Source: Liolophura sinensis
Taxonomy: Eukaryota; Mollusca; Polyplacophora; Chitonida; Chitonidae
Direction of reading: 5' to 3'
NCBI RefSeq assembly: GCF_032854445.1
Contig: NC_088300.1
Span: forward strand, 41,940,458-42,004,457
Length of the DNA stretch: 64,000 bases
The notes under the pieces are model-generated. The model saw only the letters and a list, made by a program, of their open reading frames with translations, was not told the origin of the DNA and did no database searches. The translations under genes and the position numbers were made by a program. Shown in pieces: positions 43,596-54,901 of this stretch. Within the stretch, counting starts at the first letter, position 1; every line of letters begins with the position of its first letter.

Positions 43596-45105
43596 ATTCG
43601 GTAGTTTAGTCCGAACAGTCCATTTTCCTCCATCCATAATCGGGGCGCCATCGTATACGTGAAAAACTCTTTGGATAAGACATTATACAGCAATCAAATG
43701 AATAAATAGGCCGGATAAACTTTTAAACAGAAATAAAACATTTGAGTGTAATTAGTAATAATTAACATATCCTTTCATGTATTAATTCTGTCCACGAATA
43801 ACAAGTTTTTGCCATTTTTTATTACTTGAAATCTCTTGTACGAGATTAATCTTTAGGCATATTCTCTTGAAGAGAACCACGTGTTTCTAGGAATCAGTTT
43901 ATGGCCACGGAACGACTTGTGCGAACAGAATATTGTTGGTAGTCATGACAAGCAGAGCGTTCGGCCTCACCTGTTCCTGAAACACAATCGAACACACAAT
44001 CGTGAAAACGCCAACGTTAGAATTCTGCTGTGTACTGCACACACGCACGCACGCACACACGCACGCATGTAAAGGAAACGTTTTTTGTTTTGCATTTATA
44101 AAAAAAAGAATTTGTCAAAATGGGCAAGTGTTAGTGTGAAGTGTTGAAATCTTTTGAATAATTTCCTCTAAAAAAATCGGGTAAAATCCCAGGACACTTT
44201 GGCCTTGGCTTGAGGCCTGAAAACAGGATGGGACTACATAAACCTTTATCCTTTGAATGTCTTCGTCATTCCATGTAGTTAAATCGCCGTCAAGGACGGT
44301 TAACAAGAACGATATTTCCATTCACTCTATATGAAGTCATCTATATGTCAACCATTAATGCTTGAAATTTTGACTCATACTTTCTATAATTATCATGCTC
44401 TTTATTAGTTCAATAATCTAACGTGACATTGCATAAAATTCAGTGTTCACGCATGACTGGATGTCTGTGTTCAGAGTTTAAGTGTACAAACAGTTTTCGC
44501 CTCGCTCACAAACGTGGCTTTCGAACTAAAAGTCAGTAAATGTGAGCTTATGCAGAACACGAACATCGGCTCACATGCGGTTAAACGCCATACTCAAAAA
44601 AATTTTCACTTGAAGAAATCCACGAAGTACTCGGGGAAAACCAGTGAACTTTGGCAAATTACTGAAGAACTTTCCTACGTCTGACGTACAGCTAAACACG
44701 TTGAAATTTGGACTTAACTAGCTCCCAAACGAGCATCATCAAACGCTTCTTGCCATCGATGAATAGTGAGCATACAAGGTTGTGTACGAGATGGCGTTTG
44801 TGCTCGCTCTCAGTATAAATCCTAAACTCTAAATAACTCTAAAATAGGAAAAGTAACTACCGGAATGTTTTAGTATAATCACAGTTAGTATTATAATGGA
44901 TTGCATTAAAGTCGGTTTTGATCTATCCGTGGTTTTAATCTGCAGTCCTTCATTCACAAATGAACAAAATTAACCTTGTATACGCTGAGTTTATATTCGT
45001 GCTTATGTACTCGCTTTGACAGGTGCTCTCTGAAACAATGCACGCTCATGCTAAAGATAAATACCACTGAGAAAGCTATTCAGAAATTAGATTTACCATG
45101 CCTTC

Positions 45106-45396
45106 TTATCGGTTGAAGCACTCAGCGGAATCCCAGCACACCAGTTGACCGTCCCAACACGAACACCCAGCCCGACATCCGGAAACCTCGTCATAGTACG
45201 TGGATTCGTCCGCAGGGTTGCAGCCTGAGGTGGTTGGAAACGGAGGGGTGGTGTAAGGATGACCAGTTGTCGTAGTAGGCGGTGTGGCAGTGGTAGGCGG
45301 TGTGGCAGTGGTAGGCGGCGGAGGCGGTATCCTGCCGTGTACGCCTAGACCTCCCAACACAACTAAAATAGCAAGCACCATCCATCGAGGAAACAT
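45106..45396 (-). CDS. Small secreted cysteine-rich peptide A
   Basis: 96 residues in one exon. MFPRWMVLAILVVLGGLGVH-G is a clear signal peptide, with cleavage likely near residue 21-22. A 35-residue linker of P and T follows, with PTTAT repeats likely to be O-glycosylated, then a domain with six Cys spaced C-x14-C-x3-C-x-C-x6-C-x5-C. The C-x3-C-x-C-x2-G spacing resembles half of a VWC or pacifastin domain, but I cannot assign a family. The product should be exported; the role (defence, protease inhibition, shell or mucus) is unknown. Start and stop positions are shared with gene B. Strong likeness to gene B while the linker changes length suggests selection on the Cys domain. Confidence 0.8.
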   Translation of the reverse strand: MFPRWMVLAILVVLGGLGVHGRIPPPPPTTATPPTTATPPTTTTGHPYTTPPFPTTSGCNPADESTYYDEVSGCRAGCSCWDGQLVCWDSAECFNR

Positions 45397-45481
45397 AGTG
45401 TTGTATTTCTCCCAGTCTGTAAATGATGTATCTATGGCTGAACAAGGTCGTTGTGAAAGCAGTCGCTGAGAATGAAGGATT

Positions 45482-45489
45482 CTTTTATA
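45482..45489 (-). promoter_or_regulatory. TATA box of peptide gene A
   Basis: TATAAAAG on the minus strand, 86 bp before the ATG, at the same place in gene B. The leader between (for example CATAGATACATCATTTACAG) is also conserved, fitting one promoter inherited by duplication. Confidence 0.7.
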
Positions 45490-45859
45490 ATAAACTCATG
45501 CGTCTTCGGAAATAGACTGTGGTATGGAATAATGATATTAAATTTTACGCTCAATAAAATCATATTCGTAATATCTACCCAATATATATTGCTCTTTTCA
45601 ATTCTGAATTTAATAATGTAGAGTTAATTGATTCGATCGGTTATCGTAGTTACAAAGGCTAAGTTTTGTCAGATAAGAGACGAATTGTTAATCACATGGG
45701 CCTGAAATGTATGCCACGTCAAACACAACGTGAAAAGAAATTATTTTAGGGCTGATAATTTTCTGAGACTGTTCTATTATTTGCTGGGTTTTAAAGTGAA
45801 ATCCGGCTGTGCCAATGCCTGTCAGTGCGGTCATGAAATGAGGAGCTTAAAATAAAACT

Positions 45860-46545
45860 TGTGCGAATGGTACAAAATAAAATAAAACTATTTCGAAACA
45901 CTCCCCTTCCATCCCTCAAGAATAAATAAAAATAATAATCAGACAGTCGTTATTATTAAACATGTAGATGTTTAAATGATGTAAAAGATCCACACAAAGA
46001 TTAAAGGATATTAGTGCAGGAGTTGCATGGACAAAATCGGTGTACATGAAAATCCATTATTGCACTAAGTACCTGATTGGCAGTAATTATAAATATAATA
46101 ACCCCATTGTAATTAAACTTACTAACACACACGTATAGATTTCAATGAAGATATACACAAAGTTTCATGGAAATACATTCAGTACTTTCGGAAGAGTTAC
46201 ATGGACAAAATCTAAATACTTGGAAAAGCACGATTTCTAAATGGGAGTTGTTATGAAAAAGTTCCTATGATACACAAGATGTATGTTAAGTATGTTAAAA
46301 TGGACGAAGGAGTTTGGGAAGAGTTGTATGCCCTTGTGTATACTCTCCAGTCCATTGCTTATCAAATTTGTGCTGGACGTTATTTTGACTATTATACTGG
46401 ACATGACTCTGGTATTATATGGCATATGATTCTTAAACTCACATTAATTGTGCAAGATAACCTAAAGTGGTGCATTATCAAATTATTTTTTCCACATTTT
46501 GATACTTTGAGTAGTTTTCTGCACTTCCCATACACCAGAATTTAC
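45860..46545. other. No gene recognised between duplicate units
   Basis: GAGTTRCATGGACAAAATC is repeated at about 46020 and 46194. The 105-codon frame at 46267-46584 ends inside the satellite and has no known feature. Confidence 0.45.
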
Positions 46546-46549
46546 TCGT

Positions 46550-47040
46550 ACGTGTATCTCTCGTATGATACGGTATGCATGTAGGATTCTCAAATTGATA
46601 CAGGACCTGATGCGGTCGAGTGTATCTCTGGTGTGATACGGCATACATGTAAGATTCTCAAACTTACACAGGACACTCTGTAGCCGAGTGTATCTCTGGT
46701 GTGATACGGCATACACGTAGGATTCTCAAAGTCACACAAGACCCTCTGTGGCCGAGTGTATCTCTGGTGTGATACGGCATATGTGTAGGATTCTCAAAGT
46801 TACACAGAACCCTCTGTGGTTGAGTCTCTCTGGCATGATACGGCATACATGTAGGATTCTCAAACTTACACAGGACCCTCTGTGGCCGAGTGTATCTCTG
46901 GTGTGATACGGCATACATGTAGGATTCTCAAAGTTACACAAGACCCTCTGTGGCCGAGTGTATCTCTGGTGTGATATGGCATATATGTAGGATTCTCAAA
47001 CTTACACAGGACCCTCTGTAGCCGAGTGTATCTCTGGTAA
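46550..47040. repeat. 68-bp tandem array, about seven units
   Basis: GTATCTCTGGTGTGATACGG starts at 46622, 46690, 46758, 46892, 46960 and 47028, with a shortened unit near 46825. Units share TGTAGGATTCTCAAA and ACCCTCTGTGGCCGAG. Minus-strand frames (repeating CRITPEIHSAT or MPYHTRDT) are by-products. Confidence 0.92.
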
Positions 47041-47189
47041 CGAGTTAAATATCTAGCGAGAACTGACAACCTCTCCCAGTCGCTTACTGCCGAAAATCAA
47101 CGTTATAAGATATAATACACTGGTGACGTAGAAAGCTCACATACGTATGACGTCATGCATGTGTCGCCCACAAGTGTCAAAATAAAGAC

Positions 47190-47455
47190 GGAGGCCCCCG
47201 TGGCTCAGTTGGTTAGCGCGGTAGGGTGGTGTAATGACCCAGGATCCTCTCACCAATGCGGTCGCTTTGAGTTCAAGTCTATATTATGCAGGCTTCCTCT
47301 CCAGGGAAGGTCCGACATCAACCTGCGGATGGTCGTGGGTTTCCACCGGGCACTGCCCGGTTTCCTCCCACCATAATGCTGGCCGCCGTCGTATAAGTGA
47401 AATATTCTTGAGTACGGCGTAAAACGCCAATCAAATCAAATTAATAAATAAATAA
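47190..47455 (+). mobile_element. SINE-A, full length, in unit 2
   Basis: Head CCCGTGGCTCAGTTGGTTAG, box B GAGTTCAAGTC, the full body and an AATAAATAAATAAA tail. It abuts the 3' half of a SINE-B, whose 5' half is missing. Confidence 0.9.
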
Positions 47456-47600
47456 ATCAGTGGAGACAACACTTCGGCGGCATGAACTCGCAAAGCCACA
47501 AGAATATACAGTATAGAAGTATACACACTTTATGAATAATCGTCGTCATATGACTGAAAGTTTGTGAAGTACGACGTAAAACTCCAAGCATACATATTCA
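47456..47600 (+). mobile_element. SINE-B 3' half in unit 2
   Basis: Starts at CAGTGGAGACAACACTTCGG and runs through GTCGTCATATGACTGAAAG to ACGACGTAAAACTCCAAGCA. It is the positional equivalent of the SINE-B in units 1 and 3; an old SINE-A tail follows at 47610-47708, as in unit 1. Confidence 0.8.
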
Positions 47601-47609
47601 GTAGTTTGA

Positions 47610-49245
47610 TCTGAACACTCCATTTCCCTCCACTCAAAATTGGAGCGTCATCGTATAAGTGAAGACTCCTCCGATCAGATGTTAAACAGCAACCAGATTA
47701 ATAAATAGGCCTGATAAACTTTAGAAGAGAAATGAAATGTTTTGAGTTTAATTGTTACCAATTAACATATAATTAATATATCTGTTCACAAATAACTCGG
47801 TCAAAGCTTTTGCTACTTTTTATTACTTGAAATCTGTTGCGAGAGACAAATCTTTAGGCATATTCTCTTCAAGGGAAGCATGCATTTCTGGACACGCAGT
47901 GCACGGAGAGGGTGCCGTTGACATTCCTGAAGCACAAAAGAACATTTTAACGCGAGAACGTCATTCAGAAAGCCAACCACTTGTATATACGATATAACGC
48001 CTGATTGAAACTAATGAAAACGTTCATTTGCTAACTATGGTCTGTTTTTTTTTTTAACCAGTCGCCTATATTTATCTATCTGTAAGATCAGTCACACTGG
48101 CTACCAAAATTGTCTATCGTTAATGATGCATAGAACTACAAGTTCTACACATATGTACATGTCGCTGGTTTTGAACAGGTATGATGTCACCCGAGGCAAT
48201 GAGTTCTTGCCGTCGAAACCGAGCTTAAGTGGTTTAACATTATGGATTACAAAAAGTGTTCTAGCTTCATTTTCTTTGCCAGAATACGAGCTTTCAGCAT
48301 ATCCATTTGTAGAACTTGTGTTGTTACGTGTCACAGACTGAAGGTAATGTTGGTAGCAAGTATGGCTGGTTTGGGAGACAGTTGAATATAGACGACTGGT
48401 TTAAAGAAGCAGATAACTGAAAGGTGTGAATTTCCATTCACTATATATGAAGTAATTTATATGTCTAATTTTAATGCCTAAAACTTTGTAACTCCGAGTT
48501 TCTATAATTATCATGGTTTCATTAGTTTAATAATCCAACTTAACTTTGTATAAAATTTATTGTTCACGTATGACTAGATGGCAGGCACGGATGAGAGCGA
48601 AGTTTGCACGGGCTACTTTCGCTTTATAATCAAGCTGTCTTTGTTCACAGCTCAACCTTAAAGGCAATTTTAACCACGTTCACGAACAATTGTTTACGAA
48701 CTGGAAGCAGTAAATGTCAGCTTATGCAGAAAACGAACATCGCCTTAAATTCTAACACATCCATTTCATATGGTGCGATTCTAGCAATCTCTTATTGTAG
48801 GTAAACTTGCAGTGGTATTCTGGTAGGCAAGAACGTTATATGGTTTCCTTGACACAACTTCGCTAAAACTATTACCACCAGTTAAATCTTAATGCCACTT
48901 TCACTCCTCTTTGACACAACATTGGTAAAAATATTACCAACAATTGCAGCTTTAAGCAAACAAGTTTGCCCAGGTGTCAAGTGTCTAATTATCTAGTCTC
49001 CATATCGTCATAGTGTAACGTGTTCAATCGCTTTTGATCAAGCTGTGGTTTTAATTTCCAAACCTTCATATACAAATAAAAAAAATTAATCAAGTACACG
49101 CTGAGTTTGTATTCGCGCTAATGTTTTCGCTTTGACCCGTACGCTATGTGCTCGCTCAGGCTAAAAATAATTATACATATACCTTTCTTGATATTAAAGC
49201 CATTCAGAAGTTGCCTTTACCATATTTATTCTTTTCAGGTGTATA
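47610..49245. other. Duplicated spacer downstream of gene B
   Basis: Aligns in order with 43610-45100 of unit 1 and has no supported gene. Confidence 0.6.
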
Positions 49246-49252
49246 TCTCCTA

Positions 49253-49498
49253 TTATCGGTGGAAGCATTCTTCGGAATCCCAGCATATCAGTTCATCGCC
49301 CATACACGTGCATCCAGCACGACACCCGGAAACCTCGTCATAGTAAGTGGATTCGTCCGCAGGGTCACAGCCTGGGGTGGTTGTGTAAGCAACAGTTGTC
49401 CTTGTAGGCGGCGGCGGTGAGGCATTGCTATGTAGTGGCTGTACGACAAGACCTCCCAAAACAACCAAAACAGTAAGCACCATCCATCGAGAAAACAT
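49253..49498 (-). CDS. Small secreted cysteine-rich peptide B
   Basis: 81 residues in one exon, paralogue of gene A. The signal peptide MFSRWMVLTVLVVLGGLVVQ is followed by a shorter P/T linker and the same Cys domain, C-x14-C-x3-C-x-C-x6-C-x5-C, with the stretch ADESTYYDEVSGCRAGC unchanged from gene A. The linker lost about 15 residues relative to A, while the domain differs at a few positions only. An acidic, exported peptide of unknown role. Confidence 0.8.
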   Translation of the reverse strand: MFSRWMVLTVLVVLGGLVVQPLHSNASPPPPTRTTVAYTTTPGCDPADESTYYDEVSGCRAGCTCMGDELICWDSEECFHR

Positions 49499-49592
49499 AG
49501 TGTTGTCGTATTTTTCCCAGTCTGTAAATGATGTATCTATGGCTGGACAGGGCCGTTGTGAAAGCAGTTGCTGAAGCAGAGTGTTAAGGATT

Positions 49593-49600
49593 CTTTTATA
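49593..49600 (-). promoter_or_regulatory. TATA box of peptide gene B
   Basis: TATAAAAG on the minus strand, 95 bp before the ATG, with the leader shared with gene A. The equivalent sequence is deleted in unit 3. Confidence 0.7.
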
Positions 49601-50025
49601 ATGAACTCATGTGTCAAGCGGCAACAGACTGTGATATGGAGTAATTTTATGGAATTTCACGCTTAATAAAATCTCAATCGTAATATCTACCTACTATATA
49701 TTCCCGTTTTGAAATTCTCAATTAAATTAAATTATGTGAAGTTTATTAGATCAGAAAGGCGACAGCAGCTTCGTCGATGCTGTTCATGGGTCTGTTATCG
49801 TCGTTACAAAGGTTAAGTTTGATCAGATAAATGATGAATTGTTGATGACGTGGATATATAGTCACATACAACGTAAACAGGAAAGTAATTTAGTGCTGAT
49901 AATTATCTGAGTATTTCTCATTATTTCTTGGGTTTTAATACGAAAAGCGGCTGAATACCAACGCCTTTTTACATATAGATTAGGTTTACGCCTCAAACGT
50001 TAGGTTGAAAAGGCACAAAGCAGAA

Positions 50026-50295
50026 ATGCCAAGCAAAAATCCCAAATATGCGAAAGTCGAAAATCCTAAAGTGTCAAGCGAAAATCTGAAACTGTTAGAA
50101 AAAAAAGTTAAACGGAAAGTGCCCGACTTAATACAGTTTTTTATATTCACATTTTACCCATATTACCCTGTATATTTCACCACACTGCCTGAAGAACTGT
50201 TAAGGAACGATTTACCTTTACGAGTTCCCAATGGTGTGCTCTGCGCTCTGTATTCTGATTCCGGACGGTACCGTCAGGTACCCCAACAGTGCTAG
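50026..50295 (+). CDS. Hypothetical duplicated open frame beside gene B
   Basis: From ATG 50026 the frame reads MPSKNPKYAKVENPKVSSEN, a Lys-rich, largely charged start, then a hydrophobic aromatic middle (FFIFTFYPYYPVYF). I do not recognise it. It is listed because its start is kept in the unit 3 copy at 53498 (MSSKNPQYAKVEKATKKKHK), where the reading then ends after 33 codons. It is divergent from peptide gene B. It may equally be a conserved stretch of non-coding duplicate. Confidence 0.25.
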   Translation: MPSKNPKYAKVENPKVSSENLKLLEKKVKRKVPDLIQFFIFTFYPYYPVYFTTLPEELLRNDLPLRVPNGVLCALYSDSGRYRQVPQQC

Positions 50296-50299
50296 TAAA

Positions 50300-51680
50300 A
50301 TCTTACATGATCTAGTACCAACTTTTGGTAATTTAATCCTTCAAGTACATGGTGTCTCTCGGCCTTTGTAAGCGAATATTTGACAGAAATATATTCCACT
50401 ACCTCCTAATATATTGCTAAATTCAATCATGTGATTTGAGACAATGATGGTCAACTATTCATTTGTCATAAATCACAATATCGACCTGCGCTGTCATTTT
50501 AAATCACTGAGAATATATTTTTCAATTTGCTGCAGTACCAAGTAAAATAGCAACACAGGGCTTAAAATAAAACTGTTCAGTTTACGTGTAATAGTTCAAC
50601 TTCCACTTCCTTGAGTATATTACGTCACCTGGTTTTCAGCGTATCTGGCGGGGTTTCTTGATTCGTCTTAGACATGAATTTGGTTGCAGTTGTAGTATAC
50701 CTTTAACTTTATGGCATTTATTTTCTTATACATACTAGAAATGAAAAAGAAAATTGAAATGAACTTTATAACAGTTCATTTAATATTTCCATTACTAATT
50801 CTGACCATAAATTACTGGTTGGAAGTTGTTGCTACGTCTTAATTAATAACAATGTCTTTTCCAGGATAAAACGTCAGACATACTCCATTGAAATGATGCA
50901 TACAACATGGAACAACGTAATTGGCTACTTTAATTTGACTAAAACCTTTAATATCAAATGTGACTGAGTAACAGCATTGGCAAATGCACTTTCAAACAAA
51001 TGAGCCCACGTGTTTTGCCAAAAACAAGATTTATAATTTTTATAGAATTATAAGGACTATAACGCCTGTCAATTACGCTTCTCACTCTTGTTTAAACTTT
51101 TATACTTTGTCAATCCGACTGGCCAGCATTTTTTTAATAATTTGAAGTAGGAATTATCACGAAGTAGGATTTAGTGTAGGCGTGAGCGGCTGTCATCTGC
51201 TAGAAACCCCAGTCAAGGCAGTGGATAGGACAGTATGGATCTCCTATTATACTCTGTGTATGTGCCTAGCTGGGAGCCTATATTGCGAAACATAGGTCGT
51301 GTACGTAGCTAGCGGATTAGGCGTTCTGCTTATAATTTAAGGCATGGAGTGTGCATCCAAAGCAATGTGATATTAATGTGTGTATTAAATGAAAAGATCT
51401 TCGATGCGCTTTCTATTTACTACCGTAAATTGTCTGCAATCGAAGACGGTTTATCGCCATTGCCATGAGGTCACTTTCTAAAGCTTAAAAAATGTCACCG
51501 GCCGGTGTCCTTATCTTAGCTCAGGTGTGAATATTGGTTAAATCAAGTTATTGACATATATGGTGTGATGAAAAACATCAGTAACCTATGTTAGACGAAT
51601 CTATCCACAGTTCTCCGCCATTTATAGCTAAATTTTATGTATTAAAAAAATCGAATATAATATGTAATATCTCCATCGCA
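50300..51680. other. No gene recognised
   Basis: AT-rich sequence between duplicate units 2 and 3. Confidence 0.5.
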
Positions 51681-51684
51681 TATC

Positions 51685-51736
51685 TGGCGAAACCGCTTCG
51701 AAGTTGGGATCAAACCCGGGACGGGTCATATCTAAG
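51685..51736 (+). mobile_element. SINE-B head, left part of an interrupted copy (unit 3)
   Basis: GCGAAACCGCTTCGAAGTTG, then GGATCAAACCCGGGACGGGT and CATATCTAAG. The copy continues at 51998. Confidence 0.75.
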
Positions 51737-51997
51737 TTTATTTATATATTTGTTAGTTTACTTCTTTATCTGTTTTTATTATTTATTTGATTGATTTTTC
51801 AAACTATACTTAAGAATATTTCACTTATAAAGTGGCCAACATTATGGTGGGAGGAAAGGCGGCACAGCCCAGGGGAAACCCATGACCATCCGCAGGTTGC
51901 TGCCTTTCCCACATATGCCCGGACTTGAACTCACAGCCACCGCATTGGTGAGAGGCTCCTGGTTCCTTGTCAAATCACCTCAGCCACAGAGGCTCCT
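51737..51997 (-). mobile_element. SINE-A inserted into SINE-B
   Basis: (TTTATT)-rich tail at left, AAACTATACTTAAGAATATT, CCCATGACCATCCGCAGGTT and a worn tRNA head (ACCTCAGCCACAGAGGCTCC) at right. It splits the SINE-B between CTAAG and ACTTTAAAAA. Confidence 0.8.
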
Positions 51998-52255
51998 GAC
52001 TTTAAAAAATATGTGTTGCTCCCTCGCTTCAGAGTTTAGAGCAAAGAAACAGGACTGATTGGCCTGGTGTCAGTATAATGTGATTAGGTGGAGTGTTATG
52101 TCTGCTACCCATCATACTTCAGTGGTGGCAGCACTTTGGCGGTATTGACTAGTCGTGCCACAAGAAGACAGTATATGTGGAGAAACCTAATGACTCATCG
52201 TCGTCATATGACTGACAAATTGCTGGGTTCGACGTGAAACCCTATATAAGAATAC
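51998..52255 (+). mobile_element. SINE-B body, right part of the interrupted copy
   Basis: GACTTTAAAAAATATGTGTT, GAGCAAAGAAACAGGACTGA, CAGTATAATGTGATTAGGTG, then CGTCGTCATATGACTGACAA and GTTCGACGTGAAACCC. Confidence 0.85.
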
Positions 52256-52259
52256 ATAT

Positions 52260-53230
52260 TCTTATACATATATACATATATAAGATTTTATATAGCAGTC
52301 AAATACACAAATAGACATGATAAACTGTAAAACAGAAATAAAACATTCTGAGTTTAATTAGTAACAATTAACATATCCTTCCATGTATTAATTCCATGTT
52401 TTTGCCATTTTTTTATGAATTGAAATCTCTTGTACGAGATTAATCTTTAGGCATATTCTCTTGAAGAGAAGCACTCAATTCCAGGAATCAGTTTACCGCC
52501 GTGGGACGACTTGTGTTAACAGAATATAGTTGTTATAGTCATGGACAAGCAGAACACGGAGGGAGTGCGTTTGGCACTCTGTTCTTGAAACACAATAGAA
52601 CATTTTAACGTGAGAAAAAATTGCCAGCGTCAGAATCACGCTATATACTACATATTTATAAAGTCTGAATGAAATTGATGTAAACGTTTATATGCTAACA
52701 AGAACAGTATTTCCATTCACCACATACATGTATGAAGTCACCTATATGTTTAGCATTAATGCCAATGTATGACGTACAGATAAACATTTTAAATTTATGG
52801 AAAACGAGAGGTTGTTTTCAACGCATGTCAGACTGTACCAGCGGCCACAAGAGCGTTGATAACCGCATATTTTCAGGAAGGCCCCATGAAAAGTGAGGAT
52901 GGTCGTGTACAGGAGAGCGTTTGTGCTCGCTTTCAGTATAAAATCCTAAAATTTAAATGACTCTAAAACAGGAAATATAACTGTCTAGTCTGACTATAAT
53001 CACAGTTAGTATAACGGGTTATATTTCAATGGGTTTTGATCAGTCCGTGGTTTTGATCGTCAGTCCTTATAGTCCCATATAAAAATAAACAAAATTAACC
53101 AAGCAAACGCTGAGTTCGTATTCTCGCCTTGATCTGTACGTTCTAAAACAATGCATGTGGAGGCAAATAAGAAATACATGTACCTTTTTGGCTATTAAAG
53201 CTATTTAGAAATTGTGTTTATCTGCATATC
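52260..53230. other. Duplicated spacer of unit 3
   Basis: Aligns in patches with 43720-45100 and 47720-49240 (for example CATATTCTCTTGAAGAGAAG and CAGTATAAAATCCTAAAAT). Parts present in units 1 and 2 are missing. Confidence 0.6.
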
Positions 53231-53235
53231 TCCTA

Positions 53236-53420
53236 TTAGCATTCTATGGAATCCGAGCATATTAGCTGAGCGTCCCAACACATGTGCACCTAGACCGATA
53301 TCCGGAAGTCCCTATAAAGAAAACTGAATCATCCTTAGGGTAGCGGGCCAAGGGTTCTGCCTTCTACGGTCAGACCGCTCAACACAACCGAAATAGTATG
53401 CACCATCCAACGAGAAAAAC
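53236..53420 (-). pseudogene. Third peptide gene copy C, dead
   Basis: Aligns with genes A and B: FSRWMVHTISVVLSGLTVEG is still the signal peptide, but the ATG two codons before it has become AGT, a stop follows LGPLP, and the Cys domain survives only in another frame as CWDAQLICSDSIEC. The promoter with its TATA box is missing. The long minus frame at 53335-53685 that covers it is incidental. Confidence 0.8.
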
Positions 53421-53497
53421 TGGTGGTGCTGTGTTTATCCGAGTTTGTAAATGATGTATACAGGGCTGGACAGGTTGAAAATAGCACAGCGCAAAAA

Positions 53498-53599
53498 ATG
53501 TCAAGCAAAAATCCCCAGTATGCGAAGGTCGAAAAGGCTACCAAAAAGAAACATAAACAGAAAGGACGAAGCCAGCACCCTAAAATCCGAAGTTCATAG
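53498..53599 (+). pseudogene. Truncated counterpart of the 50026 frame
   Basis: MSSKNPQYAKVEKATKKKHK... ends at TAG after 33 codons. It lies right next to copy C because the sequence between is deleted. Confidence 0.3.
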
Positions 53600-53699
53600 A
53601 AGACGCCTGAAAACCTGTCAAAGAACGAGTTACCCTCACCAGCCACGAGCCTTCGATGGCGTGATCTATACGTGGAGGCAGTCATTCATATAAGGCGAT

Positions 53700-54885
53700 A
53701 CCTGTATGCAAGTCTAAACTTTTTAGTATACAGGGAATATTTGTGTCCCAAATTTTCCTTCACGAAATTGCCTAAGTTGGAACAAATTTGTCATCCATTG
53801 CGAGCTAGTATACATATTCCGATTTCTGGGTCTCTTTGGACCTTTTTAAGTCGGTGTGACTAAAACCGCCCGCCCGTACGGTCATGTACGGCCCTCCACC
53901 TAATGCAATAGCTTTCAACGGGCTTTTTACGCATCTCTGCAAGTCGCATGGTACTTCCCGAAGGAATTGACAGTGGAGCTATTTTACTCCAGCGAATCCA
54001 GCACAGGTCCCTATCGTGGTTTTTGACAGTAACAAAGTTCACTATCACCCTCTACGGAAAAATCACACGATTTAATATAGCAGAAGAAAAGAAGGTATTG
54101 GGAAACATTTGTGTCAAATATTGGCTACCAAAGGTCCAAATAGTTACAGAAATCAAACTCTAGACGGTTACTACCCTGCGGCTTGTCTATTGTCTGGATA
54201 ATAAAGCGGTTTACCGCACGAATTTATCATGCAGTTGAAGAATTTCATTCAGCTGTCTGTAAAATCAGTAAAATTCGCTTCCAAAATGCAGTTAAAATAC
54301 TTTTTTCTAATTCATAATGTGCGATTTGTAGTACCAACTTGTAGCATACAACCGAGTCGAAACGTCAGAGCAACTGAATCCTTTCGATTTTTATAGCATT
54401 CAACGAGTTGTGAGCTAGTCGATAGAAATTGAGAAAGGTCTATTTTCATGATACAAATCGCGTTCAACGACCAATCAAATCGTTTCAAATATTTTTACTA
54501 CGAGTTAACTCCCCTTGTGTCATCTTTCAAACCTTTCCTGCAGCCATGTCCGAAAAAGCAGAGTTAAGACAGGGTTATCTTAATCTGACATCTACCACAA
54601 AATGTGGGATTGCCTGTCTTCAAATAGTCTACTGTTGGAAAGCATTGTCATGACTAATGTGACCTCAACAACGCTACACCATAGCAACGGAGCTGAACGA
54701 GAAAAACGCGATGTCCGAGGCAAACTGCATGCGACCGTGTTGCATGCGTATTTTGTCAAAGTGATCATGCTAGTTGTAAAGTATTAGGAATACGCTAAAT
54801 ACAACGCTGATATCGAGCCTGTGTATAGCTTAACCAGATATATGAATGACTGTCACAATAATCCCAGTAAACATAATGACTTAGT
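53700..54885. other. No gene recognised
   Basis: Short unsupported frames only. Confidence 0.45.
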
Positions 54886-54901
54886 CAGATAGTTTAGATT
54901 G

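Larger units (their letters stand above)
43280..45850. repeat. Tandem segmental duplicate, unit 1
   Basis: Contains in order a SINE-B, an old SINE-A tail, a spacer and peptide gene A. The spacer recurs in unit 2 (47455-49970) and in part in unit 3 (51685-53690), for example TTGAAATCTCTTGTACGAGA at 43825 and 52428, and TCTATAATTATCATG at 44383 and 48501. Confidence 0.8.

Noticed and set aside
46483-47069. Minus-strand repeat protein (MYAVSHQRYTR)
   Set aside because: By-product of the 68-bp array; frames shift between units.
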